From NCBI RefSeq assembly GCF_009870125.1, contig NC_046680.1, positions 18,371,501 through 18,435,500 of the forward strand: 64,000 bases of DNA, in the 5' to 3' direction. This DNA is from Drosophila pseudoobscura (taxonomy: Eukaryota; Arthropoda; Insecta; Diptera; Drosophilidae). Below are positions 1-13,564 of this stretch, one piece after another. Position numbers and translations under genes: made by a program. Numbering within the stretch: position 1 is the stretch's first letter; each line of letters starts with the position of its first letter. The notes below the pieces were generated by a model that saw nothing but the letters and a program-made list of their open reading frames with translations, did not search any database and was not told where the DNA came from.

Positions 1-2871
1 TTTCGGCTTTTTCTTTTTGCGGATCCAAAAAGCTCCCCATCGTTCTTCCACTCTACCTTTTGTGCTGATTATTTGTTTACAAGTTGGTGTTTCTCTGTTG
101 CTATTTCTGCTTCGCCTGCCTTTCCTAACACGATTATTATTATTGTTGTTTTCCGTTTCTCTCTCTCGCTCTCTCTCTCTCGTTTGGGTTTTTGGGTTCC
201 AGCCTTATCGAGAACTCACCTTTTTTTTCGAACTGAGAGAGGGATTGATTATGGTCTCGTCTCACAGTCGAGCAATGTGCGTCATTCCCATGGAGGAATG
301 ATCATTTGTACATATGTACATATGTATGTACATACGAGTATGTAATTCTCTTTCGCAAGCGTATTTTTTTTTTACAGATAAAACATGTTTTCAAATAAAG
401 TATACATATATTTGCATACATATGTGTCTATTATTTCTCTCTCCTTCTACCCGTTCTCTTGTTTGGACAAACTTGCATTCCATTTGATTATTTTTGTAGC
501 AGAGGCACGTGATCTAGTCAAATGGGTTGGTGAGCCTTATATAAAGAGCGTACTTCCATTACCATCTGTTTGCTCGCTGATAGCCGCAAAAGCCATCCAG
601 TCAGCGATGACAATGAACAAAGCCATACCCTGTGCCTGTGCCTGATAAACGCGAAATTGACTCAGATGATTTGAGTGCCATTTAGGGGAACAGGAAGGGG
701 GCGAGGGTAGAGATAGCGCAATTAAAACATTAATCTTTCAATTCTTGGTGCTTATATGTACGTAAACTCAGCTCTCGAGCATGTTTTATTTGCCTTCGGT
801 CGTCTACAGATGTGAAAAGTATATTTACGAAAGCGTTTAGTAGTATTTCGGTAAATATTTGCAAATCAGAGATAGATTAAAACCCATCGTCGGACAGTTG
901 GGTGGGATGAAATACGAGCAAATGGGTTGAGCAAGACGGTTTTGTTTTACAGATTTCGAAAGTTTTAAGTTTTTATCTGTTACCTGTTAACAGTATGTAC
1001 ATATGTATGTAGAAGATCTTTACAGTCCCTCCGTTAACGGCAACTGTTAGGCTGTGTACAGCTCTGTTAATTCCCTGCAGACAACAGAAAACAGTGCTGT
1101 TAAGGTACGGACATCACTGTTGTGTTCGGGAATTAACAGAACTGTAAAGATGTTCTACGTACCTACTGTTAGCTCTAGCCGATGTTAACATTATGTTATT
1201 TTCAGAAGTGACTGTTAATGGGGGATGTTCTTTTGAGAAAAATATACAATGCTTTGATTTCTTATAAATAGCTGCACAATTCGTTTATACTCTATTCATT
1301 TTCATTGAGAGTGCATGTTTTAGGTTCTGAAACACATTATTGCAGTAAGTTTTTTCTGCTCTACTTTTCCGATATTATTTTCGTGGCAATTCTTCAAATT
1401 CCCATTATGAATTCGTCAAACCCTATTGTTAAATATTGAAATTTTGTTTGTTTAAATGACAGGCGCCCAGCTCTGGATAGTTGGAGTTTCCGAAAAAATC
1501 CAAAATCCATAGTCAAGGTCTGACCGTCCGTTGCATTTGTGTGCGAGACCTGCAGCTTATGCTCCGTCTCGCTCTGGCCTAATCGGGCAATGTTATCAGC
1601 TCTCTCACACGCACACGAACACGCACACGCATGCACGCACACACTCATTAGCGAGTCAATAAGTTAGACGAAAGAGAAACACAAAAGCAAACGCACAAAA
1701 ATGTTTGTTGCGTTGCGGCCGACGAAGGGCCCATATTACATAAACATTTTGGAGGCTTCTTCTCCTGTCTCTGGCCTCTCCTGCCCTTTCGTCCCATGCT
1801 TCTTGTAAGCGGTAATAATCGTGTTTCGTTTGCTGGGCGCCTGTTAGAATGCTCCAACTAATTAACGGGTTATGACAGGCTTGGCGCCACCTCCATCATA
1901 ATTCCACTGGGAGCTGGCTGGGGTGTGGGGCGGCACAACTTGAAACTAATTAGCATCATCTAGTAGGGCTTTTTATAATCCCCAATTAGTTTACAGTTCA
2001 TTTGACTCTCTCCCTCTCTGACTTCTCCTGTGGCGCACACGTCACAGCCCCCTCTCTGTGTGGCTCGGCTCTCTTTATTTGTCGAGCTGTAACCTCGACC
2101 TAGACCAATTATCCCAAGGTAATATGCCAGGCGCTCAGAGAGACCAGCAAGACGTTCACGTTGACTTCTGTTGGCTAGCCCTTCGACGCAGCCGGAGCCG
2201 CATAAGTGTGTGTGCGTGTGTATTTATTTTCCAAAAATACCCATGCTTCGGGGCCGGAGCCCCCGCAATAAGCAACCCTGATCGCCCTTCGAAAACCAAA
2301 TGAATGAAAATCTCTTGAGTGCAGCAGCATAATTTTCTGTTTCCCTGTGAAAATATCGATCATTGCATGAGGGGTGTGACGAGGCCCCCTGCCTGGCCAG
2401 AGCCAGCGAGCACATGTTTGTCATTGAATTTATAAATACCAGAGGAAAAAAATAAATGTATTTTTATACCAAAAACAACCACACATAAAATAACAAGAGT
2501 GGAAAAGAGATAGCTTTAGAGCACGACACTTTAGATACCCTTGCAGATCTTTCCTTCCTATGAAAACTACGAATTATAGATGATAAATAATAAATTGTAT
2601 CTGAAACTTGCAAAAGACTTGCTTTTCGAACCATTTTTGTACGAAAACTATTTGATATGTGATGTACGAATCCCATCTAAGCGGTTCCGACCTATAGTTT
2701 GCATACTCTCTGATAGAGTATATAAAACGCCTTCAAGGTCCATCCGAACTGAGTTTTTGAGTTTTATCGTGTTTCTTGTCCGCACGTTTTCCACTTGTCT
2801 TGCAATTTTGTGCGCCTGTTGCCCCTTAGATCACTTCGATTCTAACAGATCCTCGTCTTCTGTCTCCACAG
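1..2871. other. Noncoding region upstream of the first visible Cables exon
   Basis: I see no convincing coding exon here. The first recognisable Cables exon begins with a splice acceptor at 2870-2871 in mid-codon, so at least one coding exon lies further upstream and most of this stretch is probably intron. It holds CT-rich and CA-rich tracts, TACATATGTA palindromes (near 310 and 1000), a cluster of CTGTTA/TAACAG words with an imperfect inverted repeat (975-1225), and TAATTA-type homeodomain words near 1650-1960. A TATAAAA box sits near 2720, so an internal promoter giving a shorter Cables form starting at the Met at 2906 is possible but unproven. Confidence 0.55.
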
Positions 2872-5441
<2,570 letters not shown>

Positions 5442-6150
5442 AATTGGCCCCGGCGCTGCGCCGAAAACACTTTGTTGGCAGCAGCGCAGGTGGTGGCAAC
5501 AGCGGCGGCCACCACCAAGCAGCATCTTCGTCGCACCGGTAGTCGCAAGTAGGCGTGGCGTTGGGAGTCATTTTTTTTCGACCAAAAACAAAAAATCGTT
5601 GGTTCAGGAGGTGATCGCTGATTACAGTGGCGCCACTATATGTAGTGAGTGTATGTAGAGATCATGTAGGTGTCGCCCCAGAAATATGTATTTGGCATGT
5701 AGATATTTTGTAGAAAAACAGCAATTACTTGTAGAGGTTTGTAGGGTTTTTTATGGACGTAATCGTTGTTTAATATATGTAGTTGCTTACTTCAATCCGT
5801 ACATCAATATATCAGAAAGCGCTGATTGCCATTTTCCATTTTATACAAAAAAATAGTATGAGCTTCGTTGCCGAAGGACCTGTGGTCCTCTAAATCCGGC
5901 CCTGGATACAACGCGAACAGATATGCGGCTATCATGCTTATTATATTATAAGGCCCTAGAATAAGTTTTACTACAAAAAAAGGTTTAAAAAAAAATAATA
6001 ATAATAATCACCTACATATGTATACTCCCTCCCCTTCTTAATCCTTAGATTCGTAAGTGTTTATGTTTTTAGGAAAGTTACATATGTTTTTCTTGGGTTC
6101 TCTGTTATTGACATTTCAAAAATGAATAAACTTAACTTAACCAAAAACCA
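5442..6150 (+). other. Cables 3' untranslated region with poly(A) signal
   Basis: Noncoding AT-rich sequence follows the Cables stop. The first clear AATAAA on the plus strand is at 6125-6130, giving a 3' UTR of roughly 700 bases. A GCA/GCG-rich stretch just after the stop (5470-5530) keeps an open frame only by composition. Confidence 0.6.
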
Positions 6151-7816
6151 ATACCATCAAGCGTTAATTTATGCAGTGATAAGCTGTGCTCTTATCAACA
6201 TTTTGTTGCTGTGGTCGTTGGCTCCAGGTCTGCTTCTGCTTCTGCTTCTGCTACTGTTGTTGTAATGTTAATTTTATTCAAATTTCTACATCGTCGATCT
6301 CCGCCTATTGCCTTTTGCTGTTGGCCGCATGCCCAAAGCTGGCTAATCCGTTCGGACAGGGCCGAAGATCCCATTTTAACCCCCAATGGCATCGCCCCGT
6401 AATGTATTGACTGGCTTGACAGTTGGCGGATGGTCCCATCAATCAGAAATCAATAAATAACATACGATCGATTATTTGTCAGCGCAACAGGCGCTCAGCA
6501 GTCGACAACAGGTGGCAGATACGAAAAAAAAGAGTTCTCTGCGATAGTCCGAAAAATACGGGCCAGCACACGTGTGCCGCCAGAGGGGAACAGTCGCGAC
6601 GGTTGGTGGGGGGTGGGGGGGAGCAAACGTGCCATGCACACTGGTTTTTGTTGGGTTTTTCGTTGTTTGTGGTTGTTGGTGCCATCAGCTAACTCTTTTG
6701 TGATAAGCACTCATATGTGTTGTAGCTCAAAGCTCTTTAGGCAGTCAGAAAATGGGCAGAGGTCGTTACTGCACAAGGTTTTTTGAGCAAGGTGAGGAAC
6801 TCCCAGTGAGCGATCTGACAATAGTTACTTATTTTGCATGTTGGTTGGACAAAAGCGAGCAAGAGAAGAGTAGTGGGCTACCAAATAGGCAACTCAAAGA
6901 ACGGGAATGCCTCACCTTGTAAAAATGTACTCTGCTGGTGTACAATCACGCAGGCCAACATGTGTATGTGGGTGTAATGCGGCGTTGCAATCGCATTTGG
7001 CTTTTCTCTTATCAGCACAATTCGATGCGACCTCCAAGAGGGGAGTGCAGACTTTCCGTTTGCCCTATGTTTTGTTCTTCAATAATTCCTTTTTAAAGAA
7101 TTTATGTGTTTGATATAAGATTTCACTTTCATTTGGGGATATTCAACAGTATCAAAATGTGCCCCAACTTCAGGGAACCCGCATATACCCCGCATCTTTA
7201 AATTCCAATCTTCATTAAAACTTCGTTAGCATTGAATCAGAAATCTCATTAGTGGCCGTGGCAGCAAATCTAGGTGAGCGAGATATAGGGGACGATACAG
7301 AATATCAAATTTCCTATTCTCTCACTCTCTCTCTCTCGCCCAATCTCCTCCCATCATGATGCACGGCTTGCCGCCACATGGCCCTGCATAATGGAAACGC
7401 TCAAAACTAATTAGCGCAAAAGCAAAGCCGGAACTGAAGGCATCGTCTACCCTCCCCTTCGGCACTCCTTCCCCACACTGTTTTGGTCGTTTTCCACATT
7501 CTCTCTCCCGTCGCGCGTTCATTGGGTCAAAGAGAGTGAGTGGGAGTGCGGTCTCTTCGGTTCTGTTCGCCTGACATGCACGTCTGCGGCTGCTGCTGGT
7601 CCGCGTCCATTGGTTGGGTAGGGGCTCGGCTTGGGTGTCTGGGGGCACACACCCCCATCACCCAAGTTTATTACTCATTAGCACGCACAACTGTCCGTCC
7701 GTCCCGTCCGGACTGCGGAAGGGAGAATCAGCCGCAGCAGCAGCATAAACTTTTGCTCAAACTTTAGCTCATTTATTAAGAACCGAACCGAACCCCATCC
7801 GCACACACGAACTCAT

Positions 7817-7819
<3 letters not shown>

Positions 7820-7847
<28 letters not shown>
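7820..7847. repeat. CA dinucleotide microsatellite
   Basis: A run of about 14 CA units within noncoding DNA. Confidence 0.9.
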
Positions 7848-7849
<2 letters not shown>

Positions 7850-8193
7850 ACCGTACGCAGGAACTTTTTCATTAAAATTTCGCTTTCATTTATTAGACAT
7901 TTTTCTTCTCCTTCAGCACTCTCTCTCTCTCGCCCCTTTCCGGACAGCACCAAACCCGGCACTGCGCCTTATCTTTTGTGGTTTCTCTGCGTTAACAGTT
8001 GTTAGTTAGTTCTAACTCCCCCCCAACCCACGCACACACTGTGATTGGAAAGTTCTTTCTTTCATTCGGTCTTTCTTTTGCTCGCCTGCAACGGGACCAT
8101 TTTCATGTATGGCTTCCGACCGACCCCCCTCCATCATTGAGGGACGACTGGCCCAGGCCAAGCGCCCGTCCGACCGTCCGACCAATATTCCAT

Positions 8194-8287
8194 TTGCTGC
8201 TGCTGCTGCTGCTGGCGTTGCTCCCGCTGCTGCCAACGCCGACGCTGCTGCTGCTGTTGCTGCTGTCGTCGTCGTCGTCGTCGTCGT
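8194..8287. repeat. GCT / GTC triplet repeat tract
   Basis: Interrupted GCT units pass into an uninterrupted run of GTC units. Open frames on both strands here (poly-Ala, poly-Thr, poly-Leu, poly-Val) are products of the triplet composition. No flanking splice sites or conserved protein support coding. Confidence 0.85.
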
Positions 8288-8436
8288 AGTTGCCTGTCGA
8301 CTATCTGCGGTTTTCTGTGCGCCTGATACTATGCGCCGAGTTAATTGGTTTGCAAACAAATTAACCAACGTGGGTGTGTACGTTTCCTAATTAGCAGCTT
8401 TTGTAATTAAATATGCCCGCAGCCATACAACCACAA

Positions 8437-8457
8437 ACACACACACACACACACACA
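8437..8457. repeat. CA dinucleotide microsatellite
   Basis: About ten CA units in noncoding DNA. Confidence 0.85.
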
Positions 8458-8907
8458 TTGGTTGTGGTAGCCGAAAGAGGGAAAGGTAGAGAGGGTGCGT
8501 ACATATGTGTGTGGGCCCGTACAATGGTATAATGGTTCATGTGACGCACAGCGGCGTCTCTGCCGGGGTTACTTGACTTAGCTAATGAACGCAGACAATA
8601 GCATACCAAACCCCTCTCAGCGGACGCCTCAGTCCACCGAAGAGAAGGAAAAGGGAGCGGCTGTGGGCAGAGGGGAGGAGCAGTCGGGTGGCAGCTCTGA
8701 CGTCCCAAATGAAAATGCATTTTAATTAGGGGTTTTGTTGGCTTTTGTTTTAAGTTCATTTTTGTTCTGCTGCTGGTGCTTTTGGTCTGATTTTGTCGGT
8801 GAGGGGGGAATGGGTTTCATTCATTAGTCGAATTGACTCAACGGGACATTGAAAAAGAAGCGAAAACGAGCGGGAACAATGCGAGTCGCGGCAAGGTCCG
8901 CGACTCT

Positions 8908-9411
8908 ACTTTATACCCGGTACCCAGGCAGTATATGTACATATGTATATTTACGAGTATGTGAGCTTATGATTTATGTAATTTGTACAATATATTTTAT
9001 ATGTCAGATCTGTCTCTTTTTTCATATTCGCACACCAAAAACCGCCGTTTCATCTCGAGTCCCTCCGCCAGGAGCGAACCCTGCAGGAGGAAGACTGTGT
9101 GTGTGAGAGAGAGAGAGAGATATAGTTATTCTCTACGTATCTTCAAAATGGTGAATTGTAGGCCCAGAAATGGGCGTGGCAAAATTTTTAGAGAACATTT
9201 TAGGAGTCTGGATACAAAATTTGATTGCTCTAGGCTGGCGTCAAACAAGACGGACGGATGGACATGGCTATATCGACTCGGCTACTGATGACTATTAAGA
9301 TTATATATACTTTATGGGGTCGAAAACCCTTCCTTCTGGGTGATGCACACATCAACTTTCATCCCAAATCGAATATTCCCCTATACTCCTCCAGTAATGG
9401 GTATAAAAAGT
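8908..9411. mobile_element. Degenerate dispersed repeat with inverted ends
   Basis: The left end reads ACTTTATACCCGGTAC and the right end GTAATGGGTATAAAAAGT, which are inverted relatives of each other. Inside is the block TTTATGGGGTCGAAAACC followed by CCTTCTGGGTGATG and an ATATTCCCCTATACTCC-type terminus. From memory, this string recurs around Drosophila genomes in old interspersed repeats. No transposase frame is visible. A loose relative of the left end (TACTTTATACCCGATG) occurs near 43320. The family name is not certain; it may be one of the small inverted-repeat elements known from the obscura group. Confidence 0.55.
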
Positions 9412-10253
9412 TTGGTCAACCAGCGAGTGCACCCAGCCAGACTCTCAGTTGGAGGGGGATACACTACGATAGGCTCTCTCTGTCTCTTTCTCTTAAATGG
9501 GCTGTAGTACGAGTACTATCGCACCCACAAGTTCTGCTTTTTGCCAGTCATTATAAACGTTGTTGTAGTTGCTTTATTCGATGCGGACTCGAGTAGACAA
9601 CAGGCAGTGGCAGCTCGGCAGCCCGGCAGCCCCGCAGCAAAAAAGGGTCCAATTAAAAAACCACGACAATTAACGGGGAGCCAAGTGAGTTAACTTGGCA
9701 TAAGTGGAATTTTAATTGGCAACACGAGAGAGAGATGGCCGGGAGCCGAGTGACTTGCCGAGTGCCGATAAGTGCAACGCCGTAGAGATTGAGTCTGTGG
9801 GGTGGGTGGGGGAGGCGTGTTGCAGAGACGACCCACCGACAGAGCTGGTGGGCGGAGGGGGGGCGCTCCCCAGAGTCCGGGAACGGGGCGGCGGTGGACT
9901 CCCGGTAGTTAAGTAAATGAGCATTTTGTTTCACTAATGAACACTAATGAATGCCAGCCAGGGAGACAGCACTTGGATTAAGGCACGGACTCCGCGCTCT
10001 CTCTCTTTCTCTCTCTGTCTCTGTGTGTGTGTGTTGGGCCTTTTGTTGGTTTGGGGTTTTGTGTTGTTAATTAATAAACACGAAAGCCCAGAGAGACCCC
10101 GTACCTTCCATTGTGGATGTGACTGGGTGTGTGTGTGTGTGTTTGTACCCAGTTTTGAAGGGGTTAAAATAAGCAATTAGTTGGATTTTCGACTAGGCGC
10201 ACAGAAACGAGCAGACGTTGAAACTGGCAACTGGCAACAGGCGGAGGCAAGGC

Positions 10254-10278
10254 CAGGCCCGGCCCGGCCCGGCCCGGG
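10254..10278. repeat. GGCCC pentanucleotide repeat
   Basis: Four to five imperfect CCCGG/GGCCC units form a very GC-rich block within otherwise balanced sequence. Confidence 0.75.
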
Positions 10279-11426
10279 CCGACAGGCTGGCAATTCTGCC
10301 AGGCCAACAAAACCGAAATGAGAAAGTTTCAAACTGTTGGCCTCCTCATCGTCGTTGTCGTCGTTGTTGCTTCTTCTAACGAGGCAGCGGCGCAGGAGCT
10401 TACCCAACGGTGGCATGGGGCATGCGGCATGGGGCAAGGGCACAGCAGAGAACCGAGTATAGGGAACAGCGCAAGAGAAGACTCCCGACGAGGGAGTCCA
10501 GCCAGCAGGTAATCCAGCCACGCATCGCCCCGCCTCGCCTACGACACGGGCGACGGGCGACGGGGAGGTGCCTCCGATACCACCTCACCACGGTGGGAAA
10601 AAGTTTCTGCTGGTTGTCTGTGCGGCCGGGGCTTGATTAGTGCCGCGATGAGTCGAGCAATTAGCATGGACACGAACCAGAAATGATGAATGGGGCAGCC
10701 AGCAGTGGCATGTCGCAGTCTGCGGTTGAGTAAGGTCAGGGATGCGGTATGTGAGATTTTGTGTGTCTGATTAGGTTAGGTTGGTCCTTACGTCTGATTT
10801 AGCTGGAATTCCATTACGTTATGATTAAGGAGAGACAAAGCTGCCATTGGTCAGGACTGGAGAGCTCTGTCTTTCGATCAACCTGAAACCCACACAAACC
10901 TCAAACTTACTCCAACCCATGAATCGCCCTACAAGGTGCTCTCCCAAACACACTGCACTTAAGTAGGAACTTCCTTCTAGGGCCGCAATCTACTTTCGTA
11001 ATCAGAAACCCATAGAGTCTTAATTATTCGTACAACCGATCTACAGAACAGAGCTTCCAAAAATAACTGCACAACAAACAACAAACCGAATGCGGCAATG
11101 GGGAAACATTCTAATTGAGATCGAGATTGAGAACATACATATGCGAATGAATCACGCTAATCTAGCGACAATCAATTTACGGGTGGGTATATGCATATTT
11201 ATGTAAGACGCCTATGACAGCTTGGTCGCAATAACTTTCCGGCGAGGGTCGGGTGCCATTGAGCTGTTAGACAAGATGGCTTTATATGGCAAATCGCCAA
11301 GCGACGCGCCATTGTCTGCCACCGATCCGAGTGCGAACTTGTGGAGGAGGCGACCTGGCTGGAGACTGACGGTGCAAACCCGTTCGAAAAACAGACGGAA
11401 GAAACCGCTCACCGGCGACTTGCCCC

Positions 11427-11460
11427 TGACGTCAGCGATTCAAATAAGCCAACTATATAC
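11427..11460 (+). promoter_or_regulatory. Likely promoter of the WDG-repeat gene: CRE and TATA box
   Basis: A perfect TGACGTCA (CRE/AP-1 type) lies at 11427-11434 and a TATATA box at 11454-11459, about 190 bases before the ATG at 11646. The spacing allows a start site near 11485 and a 5' leader of about 160 bases. TATA boxes are typical of regulated rather than housekeeping fly genes. Confidence 0.45.
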
Positions 11461-11645
11461 TCGTACACAATGTGGGGGCAGGGGTCTGGCTGATCTCTGA
11501 CTGAAAACAATCATTTACATGACGAGTTTTGCGCTCAAACAAGGTGAAATCATATTTTAGAATACGACAAGCACAGAGGTAGCTCAATCGTGTATTGGAA
11601 CGCGCAGTGAACACATCGAAACCGGAAAACAGAGATCGAACAGAG

Positions 11646-12053
11646 ATGTCGTTACGCAGGAAAGAGGACTACATACCCATCAAGTGCGAGGGCTGGGACG
11701 GCAAGTTCGTCTATCAGGACGGAGCCGTCAACAATGTGTCCAAGGTCCGACGCCACAACCAGAATGTGACCAACACCAACAACTTCTACGGCTGCAACAC
11801 GGAACCCATTGTCCTGCCCACCGCCTGGGATGGAACTTTCGTGAAGAGCGGCGAGACGCGCATTAAGCCCGAGCGCAATCGCTCCGACGATCAGGACTAC
11901 TACGATTACAACTCGGATCCGACAGTGCTGCCGACGACATGGAGCGGCGAATTTGTCACCGATCCCAACGATGTGCGCATCAAGCCGGAGAGAAACTTTT
12001 CCGATGCCCGGGATTATGCCGAGGCGAGTCGCTTCAAGCTGGTCCAGCATTGA
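11646..12053 (+). CDS. Small intronless protein with three WDG(K/T/E)FV repeats, function unknown
   Basis: The protein has 135 residues in one exon. I start it at the ATG at 11646; the reading frame extends 51 bases upstream, but only from a TTG. It has no signal peptide or membrane segment. It contains three related motifs, WDGKFVYQDG, WDGTFVKSGETRIKPERN and WSGEFVTDPNDVRIKPERN, the last two each followed by a Ser-Asp acidic step. A PTVLPTTW or PIVLPTAW lead-in precedes repeats two and three. The protein is hydrophilic and rich in Asn, Asp and Arg. I do not recognise a family. It sits 1.4 kb upstream of the large repeat array and has its own poly(A) signal. Codon use is GC-rich at third positions, as in neighbouring real genes, which supports its reality. 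Confidence 0.75.
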   Translation: MSLRRKEDYIPIKCEGWDGKFVYQDGAVNNVSKVRRHNQNVTNTNNFYGCNTEPIVLPTAWDGTFVKSGETRIKPERNRSDDQDYYDYNSDPTVLPTTWSGEFVTDPNDVRIKPERNFSDARDYAEASRFKLVQH

Positions 12054-12235
12054 GAGAGGAAGAGATCCCGATTCCGATTCCGGTCCCGATCCCCGTTCTA
12101 TTTCGTGAGCAAACAAACTAACTCTGCAATCAGTATACGTATTCCCCATTTGTTTGGTTCGGTTTTGCATTGTACTCTAACATAAGCGTTCGTTGTATTT
12201 TATATTTTTATACATAGATATTTATTCGTACTCCT

Positions 12236-12241
12236 AATAAA
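12236..12241 (+). terminator. Poly(A) signal of the WDG-repeat gene
   Basis: AATAAA lies 183 bases after the stop codon and is the first canonical signal downstream. Confidence 0.6.
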
Positions 12242-12259
12242 CAAAGCAAAAACTGAAAT

Positions 12260-13479
12260 CATTGCTAGAAAGTTCCGTTGTGCAATCACCTTCAGAGTGA
12301 TCTGCTGTGTAGGTGTAGGCGTTCCCAGATATTCAAGTGGCCTTTTATGGCGATTTATTGTGATCGTGTTTGCAAATTTCCTTCATAATTATAGCATGTG
12401 TTGAATGCCTTCTTGGGTAATCAATATGAGGAAAGATTATTGGTCTGATCGGACATTCAATGAATCATTTAACCTGCAATCTGTTGGATTGTAGAATGTA
12501 AATCCCTCAAGCAAATCCCAGAGATCAACAAAAGGCACTTCGTGTGACAGCTATGTAGACTGTCTTTCCATGTATTGTTTTTCCGAATCTTTTTATTAGA
12601 TAATTGCAATATTGCCCCACTCAAGTGTCGCCCATAAAGTAACCTTGTTAAGTAACCTTTTCGTTTAGGAAATAAAATAATTTTCACTCTTGAGCAAAAC
12701 CGATACCGGCTGATTTATCTAAAGTCAAGTTTGCTCGACGTACAGCAGCGTCGTCCCGGCTGAATGGAATACATCTCAGAAGAATATTACATAAATTTAA
12801 CTAATTTACTTACCGCTACGTTGCAGATCGAAATAAATTAATGACTGCGGTTGGACCAAACTCGTAAACTCTTGTAGGTGGTCCCAACATACGCCGAATA
12901 AATCATTCACAAGGTTGCTGTCCACCTCGTCCACTCGGATTAAACCAAAATTGAGATACATTATTATTATTAATAGTATTAATAGTTTTAGTATAATAAT
13001 AAGTAAGTACTGTTCGGGCCAGCCGCCGAAGAATAGATCTTCTCTCTGGGGCTCTCTGGGGCTCTCTGCCGCCGCCACTTCAACAATCCCTTTTGATCTG
13101 CCACCGTTCTTGTGTGTGCCACTCGCTGCTTAGTCGAATCAAGGAAAAGGGACCTTTCAATATTACCGCCATTGAAGAATAAAACGCAATCTGTTTGTAG
13201 CCTCAAGCTAGACGATCTACCAGGAGCTCATCAACGATCTGTAGATCATTTGAGAACCAACACAAAATGTCAGAACCGATTCCAGGTACCCGCACAGACT
13301 AACTCAGGAATGTTAATCCACTCAAAAGGCACCGCATTCCATCCCATACCATTCTCAAAGATCCAATTCCCAGAATTTGGTATCGCATCAGATCTGGGAT
13401 CACATTTTGTGCGTGTTTTCCTAAGAACATGTTCTATTCATGCATTCCATTATCTCCGGGTAAATGCCTGAGCACAGAT
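12260..13479. other. Noncoding interval before the repeat array
   Basis: No gene is visible. The stretch is AT-rich, with an ATT/ATA-rich patch at 12960-13005. From about 13260 onward, words resembling the array (CCAGGTACC, GGAATG, GATCCAATTCCC) begin to appear, so the left border of the array is soft. Confidence 0.5.
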
Positions 13480-13564
13480 CAAAGATCGGCACAGACCACG
13501 CATTGAAAACCGATCCTTTTGTGTGGATGGTTCTTGGGTCGGTGCCAGCTTGACACGGGCTGAC

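Larger units (their letters stand above)
6151..11426. other. Long noncoding interval between Cables and the WDG-repeat gene
   Basis: I find no supported gene here. The stretch is dense in simple sequence: CTG/CTT triplets near 6230, a CA run at 7820-7847, GCT/GTC triplets at 8194-8287, CA at 8437-8457, GA near 9104-9120, GT near 10130 and GGCCC repeats near 10255-10278. Exact CTAATTAGC words occur at 7407 and 8387, matching another at 1946, with related ATTAGC words at 7672 and 10654. This looks like cis-regulatory DNA. A dispersed element occupies 8908-9411. The longest open frames are repeats or compositional and are not called genes. Confidence 0.6.

Noticed and set aside
7999-8390. Overlapping open frames rich in Leu, Ala, Val and Thr on both strands
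   Set aside because: Caused by the GCT/GTC triplet tract; no splice context or conserved protein.
11595-11645. Extension of the WDG-repeat gene upstream of its ATG
   Set aside because: The extension would start at TTG; the ATG at 11646 is the first proper start.
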